A stretch of 64,000 nucleotides of DNA from Ashinkailepas kermadecensis (Eukaryota; Arthropoda; Thecostraca; Neolepadidae), in the NCBI GenBank assembly GCA_034440615.1, contig JAOTOM010004867.1, forward strand, positions 476,223-540,222, in the 5' to 3' direction. This document shows, in pieces, positions 34,808 through 45,945 of this stretch; within the stretch, counting starts at the first letter, position 1, and each line of letters opens with the position of its first letter. The notes beneath the pieces were generated by a model. The model worked only from the letters and a program-made list of their open reading frames with translations. It did no database searches and was not told the DNA's origin. Both the position numbers and the translations under genes were made by a program.

Positions 34808-35935
34808 ACGGCTGCCGTGCGGACGCCCCGCGGCGACTGCTGTGTGGACGCTCCGCGGCGACTGCTGTGTGGACGCTCCGCGGCGACTGCTGTGCGGACG
34901 CCCCGCGGCGACTGCTGTGTGGACGCTCCGCGGCGACTGCCGTGCGGACGCTCCGCGGCGACTGCTGTGTGGACGCCCCGCGGCGACTGCTGTGTGGACG
35001 CTCCGCGGCGACTGCCGTGCGGACGCTCCGCGGCGACTGCTGTGTGGACGCTCCGCGGCGACTGCCGTGTGGACGCCCCGCGGCGACTGCTGTGTGGACG
35101 CCCCGCGGCGACTGCTGTGTGGACGCTCCGCGGCGACTGCCGTGCGGACGCTCCGCGGCGACTGCCGTGCGGACGACCCGCGGCGACTGCCGTGCGGACG
35201 CTCCGCGGCGACTGCCGTGCGGACGCTCCGCGGCGACTGCTGTGTGGACGCTCCGCGGCGACTGCTGTGTGGACGCTCCGCGGCGACTGCCGTGCGGACG
35301 ACCCGCGGCGACTGCCGTGCGGACGCTCCGCGGCGACTGCCGTGTGGACGCTCCGCGGCGACTGCTGTGTGGACGCCCCGCGGCGACTGCCGTGCGGACG
35401 CTCCGCGGCGACTGCTGTGTGGACGCTCCGCGGCGACTGCCGTGTGGACACCTCGCGGCGACTGCCGTGCGGACGACCCGCGGCGACTGCCGTGTGGACG
35501 CTCTCGCGGCGACTGCTGTGTGGACGCCCCGCGGCGACTGCCGTGCGGACGCTCCGCGGCGACTGCTGTGTGGACGCTCCGCGGCGACTGCCGTGCGGAC
35601 GCTCCGCGGCGACTGCTGTGTGGACGCTCCGCGGCGACTGCCGTGCGGACGACCCGCGGCGACTGCCGTGCGGAAGCTCCGCGGCGACTGCTGTGTGGAC
35701 GCTCCGCGGCGACTGCCGTGCGGACGACCCGCGGCGACTGCCGTGCGGACGACCCGCGGCGACTGCCGTGCGGACGCTCCGCGGCGACTGCGTGCGGACG
35801 ACCCGCGGCGACTGCCGTGTGGACGCTCCGCGGCGACTGCTGCTGTGAGACGACCCGCGGCGACTGCCGTGTGGACGCCCGCGCCGCTCGACACTGACAC
35901 CTGCGGCGACTGCTGTGTGGACGACCCGCGGCGTC
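34808..35935. repeat. Tandem repeat, 25-bp unit, about 43 copies
   Basis: The unit is built on GACGCTCCGCGGCGACTGC plus TGTGTG or CGTGCG. Almost every copy has a CCGCGG palindrome and several CpGs, which makes this the most CpG-dense kilobase of the window. Open frames of 340-560 codons run in at least five frames at once and reflect the period and lack of A/T-rich stops. Confidence 0.98.
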
Positions 35936-36246
35936 TGTCCGACTGTCCCGCCACGCGCCGCTCGACACGTGACTCATCGCGCGGCGAGCAGTGCACCACA
36001 GAACGAGCTTGCTCGTCCTCCGTTTTATGGTGGAGGTGACGGACGCGCACCGTCTTCACCGTTTGACCTCGATTTACTGTGCACAGGACAGATTTGGCAG
36101 GTGCCGAATGATGACACGGAAGTACAAGCCTGACATGGGCGGACTGGTGCCACGGTGACGTATGGCGACTGTCACCTCCATATGACATCGCTGATTGTCA
36201 GGCTTCTGACATCTTCCACGGATGTCCACTCATCGACCGTCGACGA
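35936..36246. other. Unique spacer
   Basis: Nothing recognised. Confidence 0.5.
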
Positions 36247-37010
36247 TCTGTCCGTCGTGTGATATCACTGGACGTGCCACCTGACGGGGCTGGTCACCTG
36301 TCCGTCGTGTGATATCACTGGACGTGCCACCTGACGGGGCTGGTCACCTGTCCGTCGTATAACATTACTGGACGTGCCACCTGACGGGGCTGGTCACCTG
36401 TCCGTCGTATAACATTACTGGACGTGCCACCTGACGGGGCTGGTCACCTGTCCGTCGTATAACATTACTGGACGTGCCACCTGACGGGGCTGGTCACCTG
36501 TCCGTCGTGTGATATCACTGGACGTGCCACCTGACGGGGCTGGTCACCTGTCCGTCGTGTGATATCACTGGACGTACCATCTGACGGGCCTGGTCACCTG
36601 TCCGTCGTATAACATCACTGGACGTGCCACCTGACGGGGCTGGTCACCTGTCCGTCGTATAACATCACTGGACGTACCATCTGACGGGCCTGGTCACCTG
36701 TCCGTCGTATAACATTACTGGACGTACCACCTGACGGGGCTGGTCACCTGTCCGTCGTGTGATATCACTGGACGTGCCACCTGACGGGGCTGGTCACCTG
36801 TCCGTCGTGTGATATCACTGGACGTGCCACCTGACGGGGCTGGTCACCTGTCCGTCGTATAACATTACTGGACGTGCCACCTGGGGGTGAGCGTCGGGCT
36901 GGCCACCCGTCCGTCGTATAACATCACTGGTGTTTGTTAAGGACTGGTCACCCGTCCGTCGTATAACATTACTGGATGTGCTGCTTGACGGGGCTGGTCA
37001 CCTGTCCGGC
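36247..37010. repeat. Tandem repeat, 50-bp unit, 15 copies in two subtypes
   Basis: Units carry GGACGTGCCACCTGACGGGG and CTGGTCACCTGTCCGTCGT. They then read either GTGATATCACT or ATAACATTACT. Subtypes come in blocks (two of the first, three of the second, two of the first, and so on). The last copies at 36880-37010 are diverged. Confidence 0.97.
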
Positions 37011-37055
37011 GCTTGATCGGCACGACCCGCTGCTCAGCTCAGCTCAGATCGCCTT

Positions 37056-37170
37056 CGGTGGATGCGGTTGAAGGGGAGAGGTGGCTGCCGTCCGGTTGTG
37101 TATTGGCTAACCAGTGGACGCGGTTGAAGGGGAGAGGTGGCTGTCGTCCTGTTGGGTATTGGCTAAGCAT
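37056..37170. repeat. 56-bp direct duplication, 2 copies
   Basis: GCGGTTGAAGGGGAGAGGTG, then GGTTGTGTATTGGCTAA or GGGTATTGGCTAA, repeated once. Confidence 0.93.
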
Positions 37171-38888
37171 GGCAGTTGAATATCCGCGGCACGCGCAGTG
37201 TCGCACAGTATCTCCGGCACAGTCGCAGCGGCTTTGGCCTCACTCGAGACTGACTTCTGTCGCGAGAGGGTGATTGGACTTCAATGGTTTGTTTGTCACT
37301 TATCCATGGGCTGGCAAAACGTGACGATGTAGAATCCAAACAGATATTACCCAACTTCCAGCTGGTTTTAAACAGTGGAAGTGAGTGATATTCCTGGAAG
37401 ATCAGTGGAAGGTATTGAAAATGAATTTCCGGCGTGGTAAATCAGTAGAATCCCTTAGACATCGCAAACTGTTGTGAGAGAATAGGCCACTACTGGGACT
37501 GTGCTGCTACATGTATGTACCGCTGCTACACGTGCCACATGTTGCGGGGACTGCGCTGCTACATGTGAGTATGTCAACTGAATTGTTGCATGCACAATGA
37601 AGAATTAGCGCTCTTTGAAAGATGGCGGTCTACTAGCCTACCAGTAATTAGAAGCATGCTTGCATTGTCGTTGCCGGATAACAAGCCGACAGTTGGACTG
37701 GGGCCGAGTGTTCGTCCACACAGAACCTCAACGGACGACGAGGCCGGTACTTTTGCGTCGGATGATTCAGCACATCCCTTCACAGTTCATTTGCGGGCGG
37801 GCGATTCTTACACGGCCACAGCGAGTCCATCGTTGTGGTCGAACTCCGTTCAGATGTTAGGTTTCGGCTTATGGAGGTCCGCAGTGTCTTCACGGCTCTG
37901 TCGGTGCCGACAACGCCATCAAGGCGCGTTTCGACGGGCAAACGAGGCGATGTCCGCATATGAAGCGCGACATCTGACGGTAGGAATGGCGATGAGATTC
38001 CCGCGGGCAGCCGTCCATCTTTCGCATAGCGATGCCGCCTGGAAAATGCGAGTCGGCGGAACGTCCGCTGGTGCTGCCACCTGTCACGGTCTCGTACCGT
38101 GCCGAGTCTGAGATGGCGCCACCCTGTAGCGAGCGGCCCCGCATGGCGGTGTGGGAATCACGGCATTTGGGGCCATATAATACAGGGGTGGTATTTGGTA
38201 TAGTGTTGTGGTACATACGAGCTACATAGGATGGGCGGTATGTGGTGGTATGTGGTATATGAATTATTAACTCTCCCCACCACTGGGAGATCGGGAGGAT
38301 GCCGCCCCCACTCCCAAGCGGTCTTCCAGCAATTGCTCCAGAAAGGTCTGTCGCACGAGTGTGGAATTCGCCAATTATACATGGTACATCTTTCTATGCC
38401 TCATGTGAAAATCTTAGCTTCCCGTCATCTAATGTCATCAAGCTATTTCTTCGTAGCCAGAGGCATGCTTAGTGGAAATCGACCAAGGTCGTAGTTTTTG
38501 GAGGTTGTTTTTATATGCATGTCTTGAAATAATTGAAGGTTGTAATTGCAGGGCGCTTTTGAACCCTCTGCACACGCCGACACAGGGTCGTGGCCCATTC
38601 TAGCTCATCTTAGATCACCGTCATTATTTAGCTTAGGTCTAACTTATGTGCTCTTCAATACATTCTCGGGTGTTGTAACAAAGCAAACTTCGGACTATCT
38701 CTTTAGTGATGAACCAAACAGCAAAATTAACAGCACATTTGTGTGAATGTGTCCTGACTTGTCTGTTGTGTGTCTGTGTGGAGACGTGTGCGATGGCCCG
38801 ACACATAGGAAACATGTGTTGGGGGACCTGTGTCGGCCGGCTGCCGCGCCGGCCGCCTCGGCAGCCTTCACACGCCCGTCAGTGAATA
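37171..38888. other. Unique stretch, no supported gene
   Basis: About 1.7 kb. A frame of 173 codons at 37590-38111 (plus) has no recognisable domain and normal-looking composition; an unrecognised exon cannot be excluded. Confidence 0.45.
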
Positions 38889-39000
38889 CAGACCGAGACG
38901 GAGCGTCCTGTGTCAGTGACGATATAACATGGCGCGGTCGGTAGGACCCGAGCCTACGCTCCCAGACCGAGACGGAACGTCCTGTGTCAGTGACGATAAA
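38889..39000. repeat. Direct duplication, 36 bp at 76-bp spacing
   Basis: CAGACCGAGACGGAGCGTCC with TGTGTCAGTGACGATA occurs at 38889 and 38965. Confidence 0.92.
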
Positions 39001-39046
39001 GCATTGTCGAGACCCCCTCCTCCGGGCGGAAGCACACCCCGTCGGC

Positions 39047-40135
39047 CAGCGTCGGCCCGTCGCTGACGTCGTCAGGTGACAGTGTACGAATGGTTGCACC
39101 ACGGCCCGTCGCTGACGTCGTCAGGTGACAGTGTACGAATGGTTGCCACCACGGCCCGTCGCTGACGTCGTCAGGTGACAGTGTACGAATGGTTGCACCA
39201 CGGCCCGTCGCTGACGTCATCAGGTGACAGTGTACGAATGGTTGCACCATGGCCTGTCGCTGACGTCGTCAGGTGACAGTGTACGAATGGTTGCACCACG
39301 GCCCGTCGCTGACGTCATCAGGTGACAGTGTACGAATGGTTGCACCACGGCCCGTCGCTGACGTCGTCAGGTGACAGTGTACGAATGGTTGCCACCATGG
39401 CTCGTCGCTGACGTCGTCAGGTGACAGTGTACGAATGGTTGCCACCACGGCCCGTCGCTGACGTCGTCAGGTGACAGTGTACGAATGGTTGCCACCATGG
39501 CTCGTCGCTGACGTCGTCAGGTGACAGTGTACGAATGGTTGCACCACGGCCCGTCGCTGACGTCGTCAGGTGACAGTGTACGAATGGTTGCACACGGCCC
39601 TCGCTGACGTCGTCAGGTGACAGTGTACGAATGGTTGCACCACGGCCCGTCGCTGACGTCGTCAGGTGACAGTGTACGAATGGTTGCACCACGGCTCGTC
39701 TGACGTCGTCAGGTGACAGTGTACGAATGGTTGCCACCACGGCCCGTCGCTGACGTCGTCAGGTGACAGTGTACGAATGGTTGCCACCATGGCTCGTCGC
39801 TGACGTCGTCAGGTGCGTGTACGATGGTTGCCACCATGGCTCGTCGCTGACGTCGTCAGGTGACAGTGTACGAATGGTTGCACCACGGCCCGTCGCTGAC
39901 GTCGTCAGGTGACAGTGTACGAATGGTTGCACCACGGCCCGTCGCTGACGTCATCAGGTGACAGTGTACGAATGGTTGCACCACGGCCCGTCGCTGACGT
40001 CATCAGGTGACAGTGTACGAATGGTTGCACCACGGCCCGTCGCTGACGTCGTCAGGTGACAGTGTACGAATGGTTGCACCACGGCCCGTCGCTGACGTCG
40101 TCAGGTGACAGTGTACGAATGGTTGCACCATGGCT
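39047..40135. repeat. Tandem repeat, about 49-bp unit, 22 copies, each with TGACGTC
   Basis: Units carry GGCCCGTCGCTGACGTCGTC and AGGTGACAGTGTACGAATGG. Four or so copies have TGACGTCATCA, which contains the exact TGACGTCA palindrome bound by CREB/ATF proteins; the others have TGACGTCG. A copy near 39810 has two small deletions. Confidence 0.97.
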
Positions 40136-40207
40136 CGCGTCACGGGGTCGCACGCTATGTTTTGGCTTGGTCTGCTCCGGCGCCGTCGGCTGGCCGGCAC
40201 CTGTCGT

Positions 40208-40490
40208 AGGACCACCATGTAGCATGGCATTGCACTTCCACCATGTAGCATGTAACGGACATGGTACTGCACTTCCACCATGTAGCACGTAGCGAACATG
40301 GTACTGCACTTCCACCATGCAGCATGTAACGGACATGGTACTGCACTTCCACCATGTAGCATGCAACGGACACGGTACTACACTTCCACCATGTGGTATG
40401 CAACGGACATGGTACCGCACTTCCACCATGTGGCATGCAACGGACATGGTACCTCACTTCCACCATGTGGCATCCAACGGACATGGTCAG
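40208..40490. repeat. Tandem repeat, 37-bp unit, about 8 copies
   Basis: Units carry CTTCCACCATGTAGCATG and AACGGACATGGTACTGCA. A TGTGGCATGCAACGG subtype fills the right half. Confidence 0.96.
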
Positions 40491-41059
40491 CCGTGTGTCG
40501 GCGATCGAGGCCCTCCCTCCGCGGTATGGGTGTTGCAATAGGTGGTGCCTGCCGGGACTGACGCGTGGCAGGGTACGGCCCCCCCCCTCCCCTCCCACCG
40601 CCGGAGTAGGGCGCGCCGCTGGACACGGTAGGTGGAGTTGGACAGATGGCTTGGGCGGACGTGCGGTTGGAAGGTTCACCGTCCAGATGCCGAGATGCCG
40701 AGAGAGAGTTTGTGACACGAACCTTGGGGAGACACGCGACAGTGTCTGTCCAGACGACTGCTGGGGCTGTCGTCGTTGCATGACAAGTTGCCACTGTTTT
40801 GCTTGCCCCGTAAGCCCTTCATTGGAGAGTAAATATCGGCAGTTGTATTTTCGGAGATGTTGTCATGGAGCGAGGTCTGTACTAGATATATCCCAACACG
40901 GGAAAATAATTATGTGTGTGTCATTTACATCCCATTGTTCGGCTAATCCGCATGCCGAACACCTTTTGTTTGGCGGATGATTTGTGAATCACGCGGGCAG
41001 AATATCCCTGGTCTCGGTGTGGCCACAGGTTCTTAGTCTGCGGTCTGTGATGTCACGCA
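40491..41059. other. Unique stretch
   Basis: No gene recognised. A C run lies at 40580. Confidence 0.5.
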
Positions 41060-41480
41060 GTGAATCACTGCTGGTCATATCAGACCTGTTCACGAAGCAC
41101 CGTCTGCAGTTCTGGTCATATCTGACCTGTTCACGAAATACGGTCTGCAGTTTTTGGTCATCCCTGACCTGGTCAGGAAACACAGCCTGCAGTTTTGGTC
41201 ATCTCTCACCTGTTCACGAAGCACCGCCTGCAGTTCTGGTTATTTCCCACCTGTTCACGAGGCACCGCCTGCAGTTCTGGTCATCTCTGACCTGTTCACA
41301 AAACATCGCCTGCAGTTCTAGTCATGTCTGATCTGTTCACGAAGCACCGCCTGGTCATATCTGACCTGGTCACGAAACACGGCCTGCAGTTCTGGTCATA
41401 TCTGACCTGTTCGCGAAGCACCACCTGCAGCTTCAGTCATCTCTGACCCAGTATCGCCTGAAGCTCCAGTCGTTTCTGAC
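41060..41480. repeat. Tandem repeat, about 41-bp unit, about 10 copies
   Basis: Units are built on CTGCAGTTCTGGTCATCTCT and GACCTGTTCACGAAGCACCG with many substitutions and one or two lost segments. Confidence 0.93.
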
Positions 41481-41935
41481 CTGTTCTTGGAGTTCGTGTT
41501 AGATCCATCCATCCCATTCATTAAGTGTAAACGTAGCATCAAATTATCTTCTTGGAGTAATGACGTTCATTTATTCTAATTTTCCAGTGGGGGCGGTACT
41601 GTATATAAGGCACCACAGTACATGCATGACATGATATAAAGCGGTCATATCGCCTTCTGCTCTTAGTTGAAATCAGATTTGTGCTAAGTATATGGGAACA
41701 AGAGAACTCAGCAATCCGGAATGCTTCCTTTGCAAGCTTTCAGTGCTTCTATGGCATTCTCTTTTCCACAGCATTATAGGCATCAAATGATGCAATATTA
41801 TACAATGGCGGCATTGCTTCAAAGATTACCAGATTGCCTTATCTTTGAATGCTACCGAGCCTCCAACTGAACGTGAGGTAGCGTGTTGGGGTAGCTGTCG
41901 CCCTTTGTGGATATCACTTGAGCAGACCAGAGTTT
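41481..41935. other. Unique stretch upstream of the exon candidate
   Basis: Nothing recognised; would be intron if the exon at 42113 is real. Confidence 0.45.
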
Positions 41936-42095
41936 TTCTGGGCACACTGGAGCTGACCTTAGCTAACATGAGCCGAACTGAGTTGACCCGAAGTTCATGA
42001 ACTGACATGTGCTGGCCTGAGCCGACCTGAGTGGACCTTTGCTGAACTGACCTGTGTTGAACTGAACTGATCTGAGGCGACCTGAGCTGACCTCG
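41936..42095 (+). repeat. Degenerate CTGACC/CTGAACT repeat just before a splice acceptor
   Basis: GAGCCGACCTGAG, TGAACTGACCTG and GAACTGAACTGATCTGAG recur as a loose series of about 10-bp steps. Many steps read CTGAC or CTGAACT, which resemble the CTRAY branch-point consensus of animal introns. The last lie within about 30 bases of the acceptor at 42111-42112. Confidence 0.6.
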
Positions 42096-42112
42096 TGTCC
42101 TCTGTTGGACAG

Positions 42113-42252
42113 ACCGGCCGGTGAACCTGGGCCACCAGGGTCATCAGAAGGTGCTGCGGGACAGCTTGCCCTTGCTCGCCTGGGAGCCGTACTTCTGTGT
42201 ACTGCTGCAGGACGAGTCCAGTCTCACGACCTACCGCAGCGAGGAAATGGCG
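42113..42252 (+). CDS. Candidate host exon with PH-like segment
   Basis: A 140-bp open stretch is bounded by a plausible acceptor (TCCTCTGTTGGACAG at 42098-42112) and a strong donor GTGAGT at 42253-42258. The first two bases complete a split codon; the remaining 138 bases give exactly 46 codons ending in phase 0. The segment contains KVLRDSLPLLAW, EPYFCVLLQDESS and TTYRSEEMA. The order Trp, then FCVLLQDE, then L-TTYRSEE fits the strand 1 to 3 region of a pleckstrin-homology domain, a lipid- or protein-binding fold of signalling proteins. Third codon positions are strongly G/C. I cannot name the gene and see no second exon. It is the only convincing host coding sequence in the window. Confidence 0.55.
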
Positions 42253-42344
42253 GTGAGTGAATCAATCCGTTCTCGGCTCTAGTCTAGTTATATTACTGCT
42301 AATGCACCATGCAGCACAACACACAAGCATGTCTGTTGGAGCTC

Positions 42345-42470
42345 CACTCCCTCCCCCCCCCCCCCTTCTCCCTTCTCCCTTCTCCCTGCTCCGTTCTCCC
42401 TCCTCCATTCTCCGTTCTCCATTCTCCATTCTCCCTTCCCCTTCCCCTTCCCTTCTACTCCCCTTCCCCA
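42345..42470. repeat. Polypyrimidine tract, CCCTTCTCC-like
   Basis: About 120 bases of almost pure C and T on the plus strand, in steps such as TCTCCCTTCTCCC and TTCCCCTTCCCC. Mirror-symmetric tracts of this type can form triplex (H-DNA). It begins about 90 bp after the exon donor. Confidence 0.9.
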
Positions 42471-42484
42471 TGCCCGGAGTATTT

Positions 42485-42640
42485 TACCTGAACCGCATCC
42501 ACCTGGCCGAACCAGATCTACGTGGCCGTACCAGATCCACGTGACCGAACCATATCTACGTGGCCGAACCAGATCCACGTGACCGAACCAGATTCACGTG
42601 GCCGAACCAGATCTACGTGGCCGAACCATGTCCACCAATG
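42485..42640. repeat. Tandem repeat, 19/20-bp unit, about 8 copies
   Basis: Unit CCGAACCAGATCTACGTGG alternating with CCGAACCAGATCCACGTGA. It contains a CACGTG or ACGTGG core in each copy. Confidence 0.93.
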
Positions 42641-43784
42641 CATACGCGTTGCGGTTTTAGCTGGGGCATAATGATCATTATGTCAGCCGCCGGATCTTCC
42701 TCATCATGCTGGTCATGAATAAGGCGAAAATTATGTGTTCAACGGGCACAGAGCCTTTTACTGAGCGACAAGGCTGAAAAAAGGCACCGGCATTGCCACT
42801 ATTAGTCATTAGTCAGTATGAGCGTACTGGTGTTGCTGGATGTGAGGAGCCTGCTGGTGACCTTCTGGTGACCTGCTGGTGACCTCCACCGCTCTGCACG
42901 TGTGCCGAGTGTCTGGCATTGATGTCTGACCAGGACGCTGCCTGGCCGAGCCGATGGATGTCAGTGACAAGAAGAGATGGACGATCGGTGAATGCACCTT
43001 GTACCGGCACTTGGTGCCCTCTCGGAATGCGATGTCATCGAAAGCTCGGAGTGTATTGTGCCCCGTGTCCCCTGAAGCCGTTAGTTATTGCTGCGCTGGA
43101 AGTATCGTGGGCTTGGGCAATCAACCGTTCGGCGCACTGTCCTTCTCATGGTGATACACTAGAAGCGTATCCAATCAGCGATACTCACAGACAGACCACG
43201 GGGTCCAGAAAGGACTCAGACACTCGACGTCAGATACGAGACAGGCGTACCGCAGATACGCTGTCTCGAAGTCGTCGGGCATGACCGCGAAGGTCAGCAG
43301 CCTGAGAGCGTTCCCACGAGATGCACCGGATATTCAGTGATCCACGTGGCACGTGGAAGACGCGGGTGGTTCAGTACGTTGTAGTTGTTACTAGTTACCA
43401 CCACGTGCCGTACCCGGTCATTCCAGGACGGTCTAACAACCTCGTGAGACACTTTAACAGCCAGTCAACTGAGGGTAGACAGTCAGTATGCTTCTTCCTC
43501 TCCCTTACCATTATCGCAATATCACAGCGCATGCCGTAGGTAACGCAGCCATTTGAGATGTCAGTAGCGAATAAGGACGAAGGGATCATACAGTCGTAAT
43601 GGATTCAAATGCATCAATGGCCGAAGGTCACTTGCCGCTTAAGCCGACTATGAAATAAACCTCGGAGGCACATAGCTGCACATACCATATGCGGCACGGT
43701 CCTGGAAAACTCCAGCCACTGCTGCGTAGGCGTCTAGCGATAGCTGCCACCAAGGTGCGGAGCGGCTTCTTCCGGTGCGTCGGA
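42641..43784. other. Unique stretch downstream of the exon candidate
   Basis: No second exon identified. CCTGCTGGTGACCT recurs two or three times near 42850-42880. No array or element recognised. Confidence 0.45.
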
Positions 43785-44380
43785 CACGACTGTGAGGGCC
43801 ACCAGTACCAGGCACGACTCCACGGCCCGCCAGTACCAGGCACGGCTCCACGGGCCGCCAGTATAAGGCATGACTGTGAGGGCCGCCAGTACCAGGCACG
43901 GCTGTGCGGGCCGCCAGTACCAGGCACGGCTGTGCGGGCCGCCGGTCCCAGGCACGACTGTGAGGGCCGCCAGTACCAGGCACGGCTCCACGGGCCGCCA
44001 GTACCAGGCACGGCTCCACGGGCCGCCAGTATAAGGCATGACTGTGAGGGCCGCCAGTACCAGGCACGGCTGTGCGGGCCGCCAGTACCAGGCACGGCTG
44101 TGCGGGCCGCCGGTCCCAGGCACGGCTGTGAGGGCCGCCAGTACCAGGCACGGCTCCACGGGCCGCCAGTACCAGGCACGGCTCCACGGGCCGCCAGTAC
44201 CAGGCACGGCTCCACGGGCCGCCGGTCCCAGGCATGGCTGTGAGAGCCGCCGGTCCCAGGCATGGCTGTGATGGCCGCCAGTACCAGGCACGGCTCAACG
44301 GCCCACCAGTACCAGGCACGGCTGCACGGGCCGCCGGTCCCAGGCATGGCTGTGAGGGCCGCCGGTCCCAGGCACGGGCG
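43785..44380. repeat. 28-bp tandem repeat with higher-order structure
   Basis: Monomers are built on GGCCGCCAGTACCAGGCACG plus GCTCCACG or GCTGTGCG. A run of about six monomers starting at GTATAAGGCATGACTGTGAG (43861) is repeated almost unchanged from 44031, a period of about 170 bp. So the array shows a higher-order repeat, as in centromeric satellites but at minisatellite scale. Confidence 0.95.
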
Positions 44381-45002
44381 CGCGGGAATGACACGACGTA
44401 TTGGACGAGCTGCCACTGCCCGGTGCGGTGCGGTTTTTCCTGATGGGTCGGACACGGGCGGGCTGTTTTTGCTGGCACCAGAGCGTGACCCAACTGTTGT
44501 TGCTTTCTTCCGGCGTACACTTGTCTTGCCGGACGGAGACTGTGCCATCATTTTGTCATTCGTCGCCATGTCGGGCGAGGAAACGCAGCGAGCGGCAGCA
44601 GCTCTATGGGACCGGTCGAAACAATGGTGGCATGCCGCACTGGGCCTGCACGCACGGCCACCGCCAGTGCCCTCTCCCTTCCCTCCTTACCTCCAGCTGG
44701 GGACCGGACGGCAAAAACGGACCAACGTTACCGTTGAAGAGGTGAAAGGTATAAATGCTGCTCCCTGTCTGCTCACAGTATGATCTTTCAATGAAATTTG
44801 GTATAATAAATAAATACACATCCATGCTAACTATGTTTTGTTCTGTTTCTTATTTTCTGTGCACCAGTGTGTATGTTCACGTGTCTGTCTAAGCTACCTT
44901 GTTCGGTTTGGTTTTCACATACGATGCCCATTGCGGTACGACAATATTTTGTTCAGTTTCTCATGTAACAACATCATAAGCGAGCCGCCGCGCTCATGCA
45001 GT
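44381..45002. other. Unique stretch
   Basis: No gene recognised. AATAAATAAA near 44807 is a common A/T-rich motif and not enough to call a gene end. Confidence 0.45.
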
Positions 45003-45259
45003 CAAGGGCGCAGCCAGGAGTTTCCTAAAGGGTCCAACCACAAAATGCGATGAAAACAGTGAACGCTCTCGGCACGCGAAGCGCGCAGCAAATATATGGT
45101 TTTGTTTAGTGAAAATCTCAAAAATTATTGTTTGATCTAGTATATTCTCCTTGCTAACGCGAATGATCAATTCTGGTCGAAGCGCCCTAAAGCCCAAATA
45201 ACTAACCTTGCTAGGGAGGGGAGAGCGGGCCCCACCCCTCCCCCTTGATTACGTCTCTT
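45003..45259. mobile_element. hAT-like MITE, 257 bp, decayed
   Basis: Left end CAAGGGCGCAGCCAGGAGTT; right end CTTGATTACGTCTCTT, which pairs with the left end at about 9 of 16 positions, most differences being transitions. The flanks CATGCAGT (44995-45002) and TTTGCAGT (45260-45267) match at 6 of 8 bases, consistent with an aged 8-bp target duplication. No coding capacity. The inner right part has GGGGAGAGCGGGCCCC. Confidence 0.6.
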
Positions 45260-45774
45260 TTTGCAGTCACAACTGTGATGCTGAAGTTCGGTGTGTTGAT
45301 TGCATTACTCTAACACCAAGGAAGCACTATGTTTAGTGTGCGATTAGTGATTAGCGTGTCCAAGACAATACTACGTTATCCTGCCAACTGACAAGCATTA
45401 AAACCTGCTCGCGCAAAGCGGATTGCCGGATGCCGGTCAGGTTCCTGATTTCTGGCGTAGCAATCAACCTGCTGCCAAAGCTTGTTTCGCGCTGATCAAA
45501 ATTGGTGACTAATTTTAGCACGCAGATATCGGGAGTATATAGATTCAGTATCTGACGTCTCCTTTTTCTCTCGGTTAGCAAGGAGAAATCGACACGGCTT
45601 GTTCGTCTTTCTAAGCCAAGGTGATGTGTGCACGGTATGAAGAAGATATGGCCGATTGGTATTCGTTTGAGATATGGTCCTTGGAAGTCAGGGACGTCGT
45701 CAGATCTCGATACAAATCCAACCAATAGCCAGAATACGTGTATGTGTGCACGTATATAATAGCTTGAGGTATCT
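45260..45774. other. Unique stretch
   Basis: No gene or repeat recognised. Confidence 0.5.
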
Positions 45775-45945
45775 TGCCGTACTGTTTTTGTATCTGTTAC
45801 CGTACTATTCCTGTATCTGTTACCGCACTGTTTCTGTATCTGTTATCCTACTGTTCCTGTATCTGTTACCGTACAGCTTCTGTATCTGTTTCCGTACGAG
45901 TTCTGTAGTTTCTGTATCCGTTATCGTACTGTTTCCGTATCTGAG
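45775..45945. repeat. Tandem repeat, about 22-bp unit, about 8 copies
   Basis: Units are built on GTATCTGTTACCGTACTGTT with TCC or TTT joints; moderately diverged. Confidence 0.92.

Noticed and set aside
34506..36188. Arg/Ala/Ser-rich 560-codon frame on the minus strand
   Set aside because: Overlaps four other long frames across the 25-bp array; a GC-rich repeat without stops explains all of them.
37590..38111. 173-codon frame in array-free DNA
   Set aside because: No recognisable domain, no splice or start context, and other frames overlap; kept only as part of the unique stretch.
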